Source of the DNA: an uncultured Eubacterium sp.
GTDB lineage: Bacteria > Bacillota > Clostridia > Lachnospirales > Lachnospiraceae
NCBI GenBank assembly: GCA_934358495.1
Contig: CAKRKO010000069.1
Coordinates: 1-15,131 of the forward strand
DNA: 15,131 nucleotides
Direction: 5' to 3'
Shown one piece after another: positions 1 through 6,071 of the stretch. How positions within the stretch are numbered: position 1 is the first letter of the stretch; each line of letters opens with the position of its first letter. The position numbers and the translations under genes were made by a program. Below the pieces are notes generated by a model. That model worked only from the letters and a program-made list of their open reading frames with translations. It was not told where the DNA came from and made no database searches.

Positions 1-225
1 TTGAAACACGTTGGTACTCAGATTCCATACGCAGTTATCGTAGCTGTATGTTGTGCAATCGGTTATGTAGTTGCCGGCGTAACAAACAGTCTGGGTCAGG
101 GCGTAAGTACTGGTATTTCCTTAGTAGTAGCTATTGTACTCCTGACTATCGTGCTTCTGGTTGCTCCTAAGGTTTGGAAATATACACCTGAGCAGCAGGA
201 AATCCTTAAAGCTTCAAAAGAGTAA
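1..225 (+). CDS. C-terminal end of a membrane transporter, probably NhaC-type Na+/H+ antiporter (partial)
   Basis: The frame is open from the left edge to a TAA stop at 223-225, so this is the last 74 codons of a longer gene. The TTG at base 1 is simply the first codon in view. Two hydrophobic segments are visible, at about residues 10-29 and 38-54, followed by a short charged tail rich in K and E. The phrase HVGTQIPYA just before the penultimate helix resembles the H-V-x-T-Q-x-P-Y-A stretch near the end of NhaC family Na+/H+ antiporters, which exchange sodium for protons across the membrane. Assignment rests on recall of this short tail only, and another multi-span transporter is possible. 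A hairpin terminator follows at 269-304. Confidence 0.6.
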   Translation: MKHVGTQIPYAVIVAVCCAIGYVVAGVTNSLGQGVSTGISLVVAIVLLTIVLLVAPKVWKYTPEQQEILKASKE

Positions 226-268
226 TATTTATAAACTGACACTTCAAATTCTCTTAACAAAGCAAATG

Positions 269-310
269 AGAAAGAACCGATGTAGCAATACATCGGTTCT
301 TTCTTGTTCT
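269..310 (+). terminator. Hairpin terminator after the NhaC-like gene
   Basis: A perfect 15-base-pair stem (269-283 with 290-304) closes on a six-base loop. It is followed by a pyrimidine-rich TTCTTGTTCT type tail rather than an uninterrupted T run. It lies 44 bases after the stop codon, as expected for a Rho-independent terminator of the upstream gene. Confidence 0.7.
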
Positions 311-325
311 GCGAATACTTTGATC

Positions 326-362
326 AAGCGGACATTCGCAATCCGCTTTCGCTACTTGCTCA
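326..362. repeat. 37-base dispersed repeat, copy 1
   Basis: This 37-base unit recurs at 3873-3909 in the same orientation with one difference (C350 versus T3897). It begins with a seven-pair hairpin (AAGCGGA, loop CATTCGCAA, TCCGCTT) and ends with YGCTACTTGCTCA. Weaker similarity continues outside it: GCGA(A)TACTT on the left and GAAC after a one-base gap on the right. In this copy the hairpin loop contains ATTCGC, which is complementary to GCGAAT at 311-316, allowing an alternative or pseudoknotted fold. Function is unknown. It could be a dispersed intergenic repeat or a piece of a structured RNA. Confidence 0.8.
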
Positions 363-384
363 TGAACGCAGTCGCTTTGCGAAC

Positions 385-475
385 TGTCAGTGGGAGCTTT
401 TAACTCCCGCTGACATAAGCATCCCCCCTTACCCACCGCTTAGTGCTCTACGCACTTGAAGCGGGGAATGCTTAT
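385..475. repeat. Structured gene-free element: two successive imperfect inverted repeats
   Basis: The first hairpin, 385-415, pairs TGTCAGTGGGAG with CTCCCGCTGACA (one G:T position) around a seven-base loop. The second spans 415-475. It has an outer stem ATAAGCAT/ATGCTTAT (415-422 with 468-475), a middle stem CCGCTT/AAGCGG (436-441 with 459-464) and an inner stem AGTGC/GCACT (442-446 with 452-456) with loop TCTAC. No credible open reading frame crosses it. The terminal-hairpin style, with GC-rich arms and a GGGGAATGCTT tail, is reminiscent of right ends of IS200/IS605 elements, but this is only a resemblance. A structured RNA or an attenuator are alternatives. Confidence 0.5.
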
Positions 476-503
476 TCTGCGTTCAATTCTTTTAAACATA
501 TAT

Positions 504-566
504 AAACTGTCTGTCCGTGTTTTTCTCTATAAGAATCTTTCACAGACAGACAGTTTTTTATTTTAT
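504..566. terminator. Hairpin terminator between the left-edge region and kamC
   Basis: The stem AAACTGTCTGTC (504-515) pairs perfectly with GACAGACAGTTT (545-556). GTG/CAC extends it across a one-base mismatch, around a loop of about 21 bases. A T-rich tail (TTTTTTATTTTAT from 554) makes it strong in the plus direction. In the minus direction it lies 31 bases after the kamC-like stop codon, followed by a weaker TTTATATAT tail, so it may end that operon too. Confidence 0.65.
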
Positions 567-586
567 ATGTACTTATTTTTTAACTA

Positions 587-2113
587 TTACTCCTTCTCAT
601 CCAGCAAATCCATCACATTATCCTGCAATCCAAGCAGACGGCAGATTCGGAATGCATCTCTCGGACAGTTTCCTTCATTTTCCACACGATACAGACCATA
701 ATTCATATGTGAAGCAATAACTGAAACCCCCTTTTCGGTTCCTGCGGTCTGGATTTCATGCTGCACTTGATTTTCATCCATATCCTTCAGTCCTACAACC
801 TGATAATGTGTTTTTCCATATTCTGCCACATGATCAAAATGTGTAACCAACAATGCAACCACATGCTTCTGATTCAGATATTTCGTCACTGCACGCACCA
901 GAGCTGCTCCCTCATGAGGATTGGTACCTCTCGAAAATTCATCCAGCACTACAAAACAGAATTCTTTTTCCACATTTTCGATGACATCTTTCATCTGAAT
1001 GATTTCTGCGCCAAAGCTGGAAAGTCCTTTCTGTACTGACTGCAGCTCTTCGGAAATCATCTGGATATTCTCAAAGAATGGGATCTCGGCATAATCTGCA
1101 TATACATAAAAGCCACACATGGCAAGCAACACGTTCAATACGATTGTTTTCAGTGAAATACTCTTTCCACCCATGTTCGCTCCTGTGATCACCGTTGCAC
1201 CCTGGCACAGTTCCATGGATAACGGTGTGAATTCCAGTCCACGTTTTTTTAATACCGATGCGACCCATGGATTTGTCACATTTTCCAATTTGAAGCTGAT
1301 TTCTGCGTTTGTATAACCATTCAATCTTTCCGTATCTTTATACGTGCCACCTTTTTGTTCTCCACTCAGACCACTAAAAATCGGTTTTACTGCCTTTCCA
1401 AAATAGGTTGCTGTCACTTTCTCCAGCAGTAAATCCAGACGGCCGGTCACATTTGCATTGTAAAGCATAGCATCCAGATATGGCTGTAGTTGATTCGTCA
1501 GCCGTTCCCGAACAATCTGCTCCTCTTCTTCTTCCTGAAGCACCACTTCATGCCGCATGTTCTGATATTCTTTTTTTGTCTCCTCCGCAGCAATCTCCAT
1601 GGATTTTTCCAGTTCCCGCTTGCGTTTGCGGATTGCGTCCAGTTTCTCAGAATATGCTTCATAGATGTAAAAACTTGGGATCCGGCGTCCATCAGGATCT
1701 AAAATATCCAATGCCGCTTCCAGATCCATATAGTTCATTCCGGTCATTTTCGTCTGACCGTTCACATAATTTGCTTCACCCCGGGCCTGCTCTGAATAAA
1801 TCAGGAAATTCTTGATTTCAAATAATTCAATGTCATTCAGACACATTTCCCGTGCCTTTTTGATGGTCGGCCGCACATCCTTCATCTGCATAAATATACG
1901 GCGCAGATGATTAAGTTCCTGCTTCAGATCATCTTTTTTATTCATAAGTTTTTCCAGATTGGACAGTTCTTCCATCAACAGGTCCTGTTCTTCCACCGTA
2001 TAAGGTGTCAGCCGGCGCACCCGTTCCTGCCCATAAGGTGAGGACGGATTTAACCGATCCAGAATATACTGCAGTCCCACACTGCTTTTTTGTTCATATG
2101 TTAACTGAATCAT
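587..2113 (-). CDS. MutS-like ATPase, KamC type (not canonical mismatch repair)
   Basis: This 508-residue protein carries only the clamp/ATPase half of the MutS architecture. An N-terminal helical region, with a highly charged coiled-coil-like stretch at about 155-205, leads into a MutS ATPase. Visible motifs are Walker A GANMGGKS at 311-318, the signature-like SSFGAEI at 365-371, Walker B FVVLDEFSRGTNP ending at 399 (D391, E392) and TH at 424-425. There is no mismatch-reading domain I with F-x-E and no Smr endonuclease domain, which argues against MutS1 and MutS2. The C-terminal MNYGLYRV...PRDAFRICRLLGL pattern and the pairing with a KamB-like P-loop gene match the KamC family. Those are MutS-related ATPases encoded beside B12-dependent lysine 5,6-aminomutase. 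The start ATG overlaps the upstream stop as ATGA. A role in cofactor loading or reactivation of an adenosylcobalamin enzyme is inferred from context. Confidence 0.75.
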   Translation of the reverse strand: MIQLTYEQKSSVGLQYILDRLNPSSPYGQERVRRLTPYTVEEQDLLMEELSNLEKLMNKKDDLKQELNHLRRIFMQMKDVRPTIKKAREMCLNDIELFEIKNFLIYSEQARGEANYVNGQTKMTGMNYMDLEAALDILDPDGRRIPSFYIYEAYSEKLDAIRKRKRELEKSMEIAAEETKKEYQNMRHEVVLQEEEEEQIVRERLTNQLQPYLDAMLYNANVTGRLDLLLEKVTATYFGKAVKPIFSGLSGEQKGGTYKDTERLNGYTNAEISFKLENVTNPWVASVLKKRGLEFTPLSMELCQGATVITGANMGGKSISLKTIVLNVLLAMCGFYVYADYAEIPFFENIQMISEELQSVQKGLSSFGAEIIQMKDVIENVEKEFCFVVLDEFSRGTNPHEGAALVRAVTKYLNQKHVVALLVTHFDHVAEYGKTHYQVVGLKDMDENQVQHEIQTAGTEKGVSVIASHMNYGLYRVENEGNCPRDAFRICRLLGLQDNVMDLLDEKE

Positions 2114-3150
2114 GCGAATTCCCCCATAATTTTCTCATACTCGTCCCTGACATTGTATACAGGAACGTCAATTGCTGCAGACATTTTCTCCTTAAATTCA
2201 TCTTTATCAAAATGGAATCCATAGGCAGAAAACGGATTGATCGTCACGGCCAGAAGCTGCAATGCATCTGCCACTTCAAACCGTAATCCTTTAATCTGCA
2301 GTTTTTCATACATATCACTGGAAAGAAGGATCTTGCTGCCATCCAGAAGTACCATTTTCTTTCCTTTGAGATCCGTATTGGACATGATCAACGTTTTTAC
2401 CATGGCATCCGTCAGTCCCCCCTGAACAACGATGTATTCCGGTGGATTTTCCGCACCTTTTCGCCATATTTTCTCCGGTGTCACACGTTCCTCCGGCAAT
2501 ACGATATGTTCCTGATCGGTCACCGGAATGTATTTCATGTCATTTTGATTCCAGAATTCCTCCGGCACATCAAAAGGCGCCTGCGGCAGTTGCAAAATCT
2601 CACATGTGTATGCGGTATCCCGCACAACCGTAGCCAGGCTCTTGTGATAGGATGCACCGGTACACAAAATCGTACTCTGACTCACTTTTCTGGAACAGAG
2701 ACTTTTTCGCCCCAAAGCTCCGTCAATCAAAATTTTATCGACACCATAAGGCCGGATCAGATCCGATACCGCCGCCAACTGGCTCGTCATAGATGGCCCA
2801 GCAATCTGCACAAATCCATCTGTCCTTGCCTTAAAAATAATAATCTCACCCATCGGTGTATAAATCCCGGTGGAACATAAAATCTCCCGGGTTGTATCGC
2901 AATATTTCAGCAGATCTGCTGCCGTTGCGACAATCGTTCCCTTATAAACAAAAATGCCCGGCTTCACCGTATTGGTCACCAAGTCCGTGCTCTCGCCGTC
3001 TCTGCCCACTGATGTGGCACCAAAAGAAACCCCGCTTTTCTTCAGCTCGGCGATCAGCTGATTCAACGTGGTTGTCTTTCCTGCATTTTTACACATGCCG
3101 ATCAGGGAAACAGAATCGTAAGGTGCTACCAGTTCGTACAATGATTTCAT
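2110..3150 (-). CDS. KamB-like P-loop protein, partner of the MutS-like ATPase
   Basis: This 346-residue protein has an N-terminal P-loop GMCKNAGKT (about 18-26), a GRDGE motif at about 49-53 and a Walker-B-like ILIDGALGRKS at about 140-150. The architecture is a Ras-like/SIMIBI-type nucleotide-binding fold. No membrane segment is visible. The pairing with a MutS-like gene by a 4-base ATGA overlap is the arrangement known for kamB-kamC in lysine fermentation clusters and similar pairs near ornithine aminomutase genes. The start at 3150 is preferred over 3162 because GGAGG sits five bases before it, whereas the earlier ATG is itself part of that site. It lies 17 bases after the adenosyltransferase stop, so the three genes are one transcript. 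A role as a GTPase or ATPase assisting adenosylcobalamin enzymes is inferred; no biochemical activity can be read from sequence alone. Confidence 0.72.
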   Translation of the reverse strand: MKSLYELVAPYDSVSLIGMCKNAGKTTTLNQLIAELKKSGVSFGATSVGRDGESTDLVTNTVKPGIFVYKGTIVATAADLLKYCDTTREILCSTGIYTPMGEIIIFKARTDGFVQIAGPSMTSQLAAVSDLIRPYGVDKILIDGALGRKSLCSRKVSQSTILCTGASYHKSLATVVRDTAYTCEILQLPQAPFDVPEEFWNQNDMKYIPVTDQEHIVLPEERVTPEKIWRKGAENPPEYIVVQGGLTDAMVKTLIMSNTDLKGKKMVLLDGSKILLSSDMYEKLQIKGLRFEVADALQLLAVTINPFSAYGFHFDKDEFKEKMSAAIDVPVYNVRDEYEKIMGEFA

Positions 3151-3167
3151 ACTTACCTCCATAACAA

Positions 3168-3692
3168 CTACATCTCAATTCCTTTCCTTGCCGGTACTCC
3201 TTTTTCAAACGGATGCTTCACCGCATTCATGTTTGTGATATAATCCGCCAGTTCCACAAGTTCCGGCTTCGGATTACGTCCCGTCATAACTACTTCAAGC
3301 TGCTCCGGTCGATTCTTCAAAAACTCTACTACTCTGACAGTATCTATCAGTTCCGCATTGCACAGATCCAGCATCTCATCCATCACAAGCAGCCGGGCCT
3401 TCTGCTCCACGGCAGTCTCTGTCACTTTCTCGAATAATGCTGTGTAGGCGGCCTTTGCCTCCACTTTTTCCTCAGGTGTCATCAGAAAAGAAAAACCGAA
3501 ATGGTGATCTTCCACCAGAACCGTAATATTCGGTATCTTCCGTAAAATATTCATCTCACCGGTTGTGCCATCCTTTAAAAACTGGGAATATACAACAGGG
3601 AAGCCATTTCCTGCACAACGGATTGTCAGGCCAACCCCCGCGGTCGTCTTACCCTTGCCTGTCCCCTCATAAATATGAACAAGTCCCTTCAT
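3168..3692 (-). CDS. cobA: ATP:corrinoid adenosyltransferase, CobA/CobO/BtuR family
   Basis: This 174-residue cytosolic enzyme transfers the adenosyl group of ATP to cob(I)alamin or cobyrinate diamide, giving the adenosylcobalamin form of B12. Family marks are the modified P-loop EGTGKGKTT at 9-17, SQFLKDGTTGE at 36-46, the acidic LLVMDEMLD motif, and the C-terminal GRNP...ADYIT...KHPF..GVPARKGIEM block that is nearly diagnostic. Length is normal for the family. The start at 3692 is chosen because AAGGAGG lies about nine bases upstream and the P-loop begins at the usual distance from the N terminus; the frame runs open to 3755 but without a ribosome site. It is the first gene of an operon with kamB-like and kamC-like genes, and a good promoter lies at 3773-3801. 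A separate de novo B12 pathway is not visible here. Confidence 0.92.
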   Translation of the reverse strand: MKGLVHIYEGTGKGKTTAGVGLTIRCAGNGFPVVYSQFLKDGTTGEMNILRKIPNITVLVEDHHFGFSFLMTPEEKVEAKAAYTALFEKVTETAVEQKARLLVMDEMLDLCNAELIDTVRVVEFLKNRPEQLEVVMTGRNPKPELVELADYITNMNAVKHPFEKGVPARKGIEM

Positions 3693-3726
3693 TTTTTCTT
3701 CCTCCTTATATACTTTTCTCCTGCAT

Positions 3727-3738
3727 TTCTGTACAGAA
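3727..3738. promoter_or_regulatory. 12-base palindrome in the cobA leader, possible operator
   Basis: TTCTGTACAGAA is a perfect palindrome lying between the predicted start of transcription (near 3766) and the cobA ribosome site. A dimeric repressor could bind there. No second copy was found in the window, so function is a guess. Confidence 0.3.
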
Positions 3739-3772
3739 TAACCCCCTAGAACCACTTCTTTTTACTATCTTA

Positions 3773-3801
3773 ATCATAGCATGCCGGCATCTGTTTTACA
3801 A
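3773..3801 (-). promoter_or_regulatory. Promoter of the cobA-kamB-kamC operon
   Basis: On the minus strand, TTGTAA (3796-3801) and TATGAT (3773-3778) are separated by exactly 17 bases, a good vegetative sigma-A promoter. The predicted transcript starts about 75 bases before the cobA start codon. The spacer contains a 10-base palindrome ATGCCGGCAT at 3781-3790. The leader is too short for a cobalamin riboswitch, and no B12 box is seen. Confidence 0.6.
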
Positions 3802-3817
3802 GCAATATCCCATGATA

Positions 3818-3833
3818 AAGCGGGCATTCGCAA
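3818..3833. repeat. Partial third copy of the dispersed repeat
   Basis: AAGCGGGCATTCGCAA matches the first 16 bases of the 37-base repeat with one difference (G for A). A short hairpin GCTCGC-TT-GCGAGC follows. It lies 40 bases before the full copy at 3873-3909, which suggests local duplication or decay of the element. Confidence 0.5.
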
Positions 3834-3872
3834 AAGAGCTCGCTTGCGAGCGATACTTCTTGAATTTGGGTA

Positions 3873-3909
3873 AAGCGGACATTCGCAATCCGCTTTTGCT
3901 ACTTGCTCA
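3873..3909. repeat. 37-base dispersed repeat, copy 2
   Basis: This is the same 37-base unit as 326-362 with one base change, in the same orientation. Together the copies bracket the cobA-kamB-kamC operon at a distance of about 3.5 kb. It lies about 70 bases upstream of the operon's predicted -35 box, so it would not be transcribed from that promoter. Confidence 0.8.
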
Positions 3910-3959
3910 GAACAAAGCAGACATATTCCTCATGCATCTGGTCGCATCCTCGCGGAGCG

Positions 3960-4007
3960 TTTTTATGTAATAGGAACATTACGTAGTAATTTCCTATTAC
4001 ATAAAAA
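3960..4007. repeat. Long near-perfect inverted repeat
   Basis: A 17-base arm at 3960-3976 is perfectly complementary to 3991-4007. An inner ATTAC/GTAAT stem continues it to a three-base GTA loop after a single bulged C, making about 22 pairs. The arms are AT-rich and end in T5 and A5. Its right A5 run is shared with the adjacent hairpin at 4003-4050, so the two structures compete. It could serve as a terminator in either direction or be the remnant of a small inverted-repeat element. Confidence 0.7.
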
Positions 4008-4050
4008 GCGCTGCTTTCATGTCCTGTCTGACACAAAAACAACGCTTTTT
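4003..4050 (-). terminator. Terminator after the SARP/hypothetical operon
   Basis: On the minus strand, an 11-pair stem (AAAAAGCGTTG with CAGCGCTTTTT, one G:T) encloses a 26-base loop and ends in TTTTTATGT. It starts about 44 bases after the stop of the 145-residue hypothetical gene. A5 and T5 runs border both sides, so it could act in both directions. Confidence 0.55.
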
Positions 4051-4093
4051 CACCATAATCACACACCAAGTCTCACGTGCGTTCGACTTGAAT

Positions 4094-4531
4094 TTAACGT
4101 TCATGCATTGTATTACTCAATATCTTGATCAGCTCCAGCACACTGGCAAACTGATATGTGATATTTCCTTCGATCCACTGAAGTTCACCCTGCCAGGATG
4201 AATTCTGGCGGTATCTGACATTCAGCAGAAATGTAGCTTCCGTTCCGCATTTTGCCACCACATCTTCCGGTGTACAGATTTTTTCAGGCTTTGCCTCCAC
4301 AACATGCTCCTTTTTTTCAAAAGAACGCATCTGTGTCGATGCTTCCGGAAAACGTATCTGGTCAAAAAATGCTTCCGCTACTTCGATCATGCGGATGATA
4401 TTGCTGAACTTTACTGCTTCTTTACTGTAACAATGATAAATTTTTCCTGACATTTCGCCATCCACAATACTGTCAATGCAGATACTGATCAGGTTCGGCA
4501 CATGCCAGGCAATTGGATGATTCCACTCCAT
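4094..4531 (-). CDS. Hypothetical protein of 145 residues, co-transcribed with the SARP-like regulator
   Basis: No family is recognised with confidence. The protein is soluble in appearance, with no signal peptide or membrane span. It starts with MEWNHPIAWHVPNLISI, has a likely beta-strand-rich N-terminal half, then a helical segment at about 45-63 (IIRMIEVAEAFFDQI) and a hydrophobic helix near the C terminus (QFASVLELIKIL). An AAAGGGAA site lies about 12 bases before the ATG. The gene begins 76 bases after the regulator's stop codon with no convincing terminator between, so it is probably the second gene of that transcript. Placement suggests a small accessory factor to the regulator or the pilus genes beyond, but this is inference only. 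Confidence 0.7.
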   Translation of the reverse strand: MEWNHPIAWHVPNLISICIDSIVDGEMSGKIYHCYSKEAVKFSNIIRMIEVAEAFFDQIRFPEASTQMRSFEKKEHVVEAKPEKICTPEDVVAKCGTEATFLLNVRYRQNSSWQGELQWIEGNITYQFASVLELIKILSNTMHER

Positions 4532-4607
4532 ATTTTATGCCATTCCCTTTCATAATCTGTCTGTCCTCGCATTTCATACACAGACACTAGGATTTGTTAT
4601 TCTGCAT

Positions 4608-5855
4608 TTACCATGCACTCTGCTCATCCTTAAACTGAATCGGCGAATCCAGATTTTCCACATCTGCTACAGATGATACGAAATACTCCAGATTTTTTGC
4701 CCAACTTTTATGCTCTCTTGCAAAACATTTGCGAATACGGTCAAAAATCATACCACAGTTTTCTTTGTTTGTGCCGATCAGAAGGAGCAGATACTGAGAA
4801 GCACTGTATTTTGTAAAGGAATCCCCCCGGCGCAGACAATGCTGCACAGAGTTCTGCATTTCCTCCATCATGATCTCAAGCTTCTCCGGTTTCTCCATCG
4901 GACGGCCTTTTCCATCCGTCACGCTGCAAAGCATCAGGTAAGCGGACTGTCCGCTTCGTTCCATTATACGTGCAACCAACCGGTAACTGTCCCGGAAACT
5001 CGGAATGCTGCAGTAATATGCGCCACCCGGTGCATCATCCTCTTTCAGGCGATTCTTGATCTCCTGCAGTTCCCGCGGTTTTGTATCATTAATCTGGCTG
5101 CTCATCTCCTCAAACTGTTTCATCAGTTTTTCTGACGGGCTGATACCAAGTTCTTCAAAAAACAGTTTTGCGGTACACTCGTATTCTTTTAAGGCTTCCC
5201 GGTAACGTTTCAGTCCGATATAGCACTCAATTTTTACCGACTGCCATTCATCAAAAGGATACAGTTTGCAGGCCGGATCGCAAAATGTCAGTGCTTCCTC
5301 ATAGTCACCTCTTGCGATCAGAATTTCACAGAGTTCTTTCAATGCCTGTGTATAAATCTTTTTATACTGGATACTCGCGATCAGTACCCACTCTTCTCCG
5401 GACAGATCCGGTAAAAATTCTCCGTGATACATCCGGCAGACTTCTTTTAATAAGTCTTCTTTGTGTCCGACATCCTCGCAGGCTTCTACTTCCTTATATA
5501 GTGCAGCAAATGTCCTGGCATCTACCTCTGTCTCCATCGGTGCCTGCCAGCTGTAAATACCTTTTTTGATATTTACATACTCTGCCTCAGGTAACCCTGC
5601 TTCCACAATCATCTTTTTCAGGCGATGAACCGTTACACGAAGGTTGTTGGCCGCATCGGCCAGTTCATCTCGCCCATACAATGCAGACAGAAGTTTTTCC
5701 CGGGCAATGCCCTGTTCTCCATAATATAATAATATCTGAAGCAGTTTCATTGCCTTGGTCGTGGTATTCTTTCCAAATGATATCGGCTGCTCCCCATACA
5801 TGACCGAAAAATCTCCCAACATGTGGACTTCCAATTCTGCTAATTTCTCATTCAT
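4608..5855 (-). CDS. SARP-like transcriptional regulator: winged helix, BTAD and probable degenerate GGDEF domain
   Basis: This 415-residue cytosolic regulator starts with an OmpR-type winged-helix DNA-binding domain (about 8-104). LRVTVHRLKKMI at about 72-83 lies at the usual recognition-helix position, and the wing ends in IKKGIYSW. A bacterial transcriptional activation domain of TPR-like helices (about 112-255) follows, including RYREALKEYE and FFEELGISPSEKLMKQFEE. The C-terminal part (about 285-405) has the outline of a GGDEF domain, but the signature is replaced by FTKYSASQYLLLLIG, so diguanylate cyclase activity is not expected; it may bind a nucleotide or only dimerise. The start at 5855 is chosen over an upstream in-frame ATG because GAGGAAAA precedes it and the winged helix follows directly. 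A good promoter lies at 5901-5929. It is divergent from the lipoprotein and pilus genes, which are likely targets. Confidence 0.82.
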   Translation of the reverse strand: MNEKLAELEVHMLGDFSVMYGEQPISFGKNTTTKAMKLLQILLYYGEQGIAREKLLSALYGRDELADAANNLRVTVHRLKKMIVEAGLPEAEYVNIKKGIYSWQAPMETEVDARTFAALYKEVEACEDVGHKEDLLKEVCRMYHGEFLPDLSGEEWVLIASIQYKKIYTQALKELCEILIARGDYEEALTFCDPACKLYPFDEWQSVKIECYIGLKRYREALKEYECTAKLFFEELGISPSEKLMKQFEEMSSQINDTKPRELQEIKNRLKEDDAPGGAYYCSIPSFRDSYRLVARIMERSGQSAYLMLCSVTDGKGRPMEKPEKLEIMMEEMQNSVQHCLRRGDSFTKYSASQYLLLLIGTNKENCGMIFDRIRKCFAREHKSWAKNLEYFVSSVADVENLDSPIQFKDEQSAW

Positions 5856-5900
5856 ATTTTTTCCTCGTTTCTCATTAACGATTTCCACTTGCCTAACTTC

Positions 5901-5929
5901 ATTGTAAAAGTCCATCACTTGTTTGTCAA
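5901..5929 (-). promoter_or_regulatory. Promoter of the SARP-like regulator
   Basis: On the minus strand, TTGACA (5924-5929) and TACAAT (5901-5906) are separated by 17 bases. The predicted transcript starts about 40 bases before the ATG at 5855. A second, weaker candidate uses TTGACA at 5983-5988 with AATATT 17 bases on. Confidence 0.65.
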
Positions 5930-5975
5930 TCAAAATTTGTATACAGGAAGGCACAAAAAAATATTTCGCAAGCAA

Positions 5976-5985
5976 ACAAATTTGT
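5976..5985. promoter_or_regulatory. Palindrome ACAAATTTGT at the divergent promoters, possible operator
   Basis: This perfect 10-base palindrome overlaps the -35 box of the plus-strand promoter (5982-5987) and of the second minus-strand candidate (5983-5988). A regulator binding here would affect both directions. The SARP-like protein is an obvious candidate, although SARP proteins usually bind direct repeats. Confidence 0.35.
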
Positions 5986-6010
5986 CAAGGAAATTCAAGT
6001 ATGATATACT
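5982..6010 (+). promoter_or_regulatory. Promoter of the transglutaminase-like lipoprotein and possibly the pilus operon
   Basis: TTGTCA (5982-5987) and TATACT (6005-6010) are separated by exactly 17 bases, close to the sigma-A consensus. The predicted start of transcription is near 6017, about 55 bases before the GTG start codon. Confidence 0.7.
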
Positions 6011-6071
6011 TATTTTTATTAAAATTATGTTGATTGAGCGACGATCTTACAGAGGGAAGGAGGCTGATTCC

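Noticed and set aside
161..436. Short overlapping frames in the left intergenic region, both strands
   Set aside because: They run through a terminator hairpin and inverted repeats, have no ribosome sites and show no protein-family character.
587..2113. Canonical DNA mismatch repair MutS or MutS2
   Set aside because: No mismatch-recognition domain and no Smr domain. The operon with a CobA enzyme and a KamB-like protein points to the KamC group.
3693..3755. 21-residue N-terminal extension of the adenosyltransferase
   Set aside because: The better ribosome site lies inside this stretch just before 3692, and the extension is not family-like.
3693..3870. Cobalamin riboswitch before cobA
   Set aside because: The predicted leader is about 75 bases, and no B12-box-like sequence or multi-branched fold of about 200 bases is seen.
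326..3909. CRISPR array
   Set aside because: The repeat copies are 3.5 kb apart with genes between them, with no regular spacers.
5889..6071. Longer N terminus for the transglutaminase-like lipoprotein from in-frame ATGs
   Set aside because: These starts would precede the promoter or lack a ribosome site, and they would bury the signal peptide. GTG at 6072 with GGAAGGAGG fits better.
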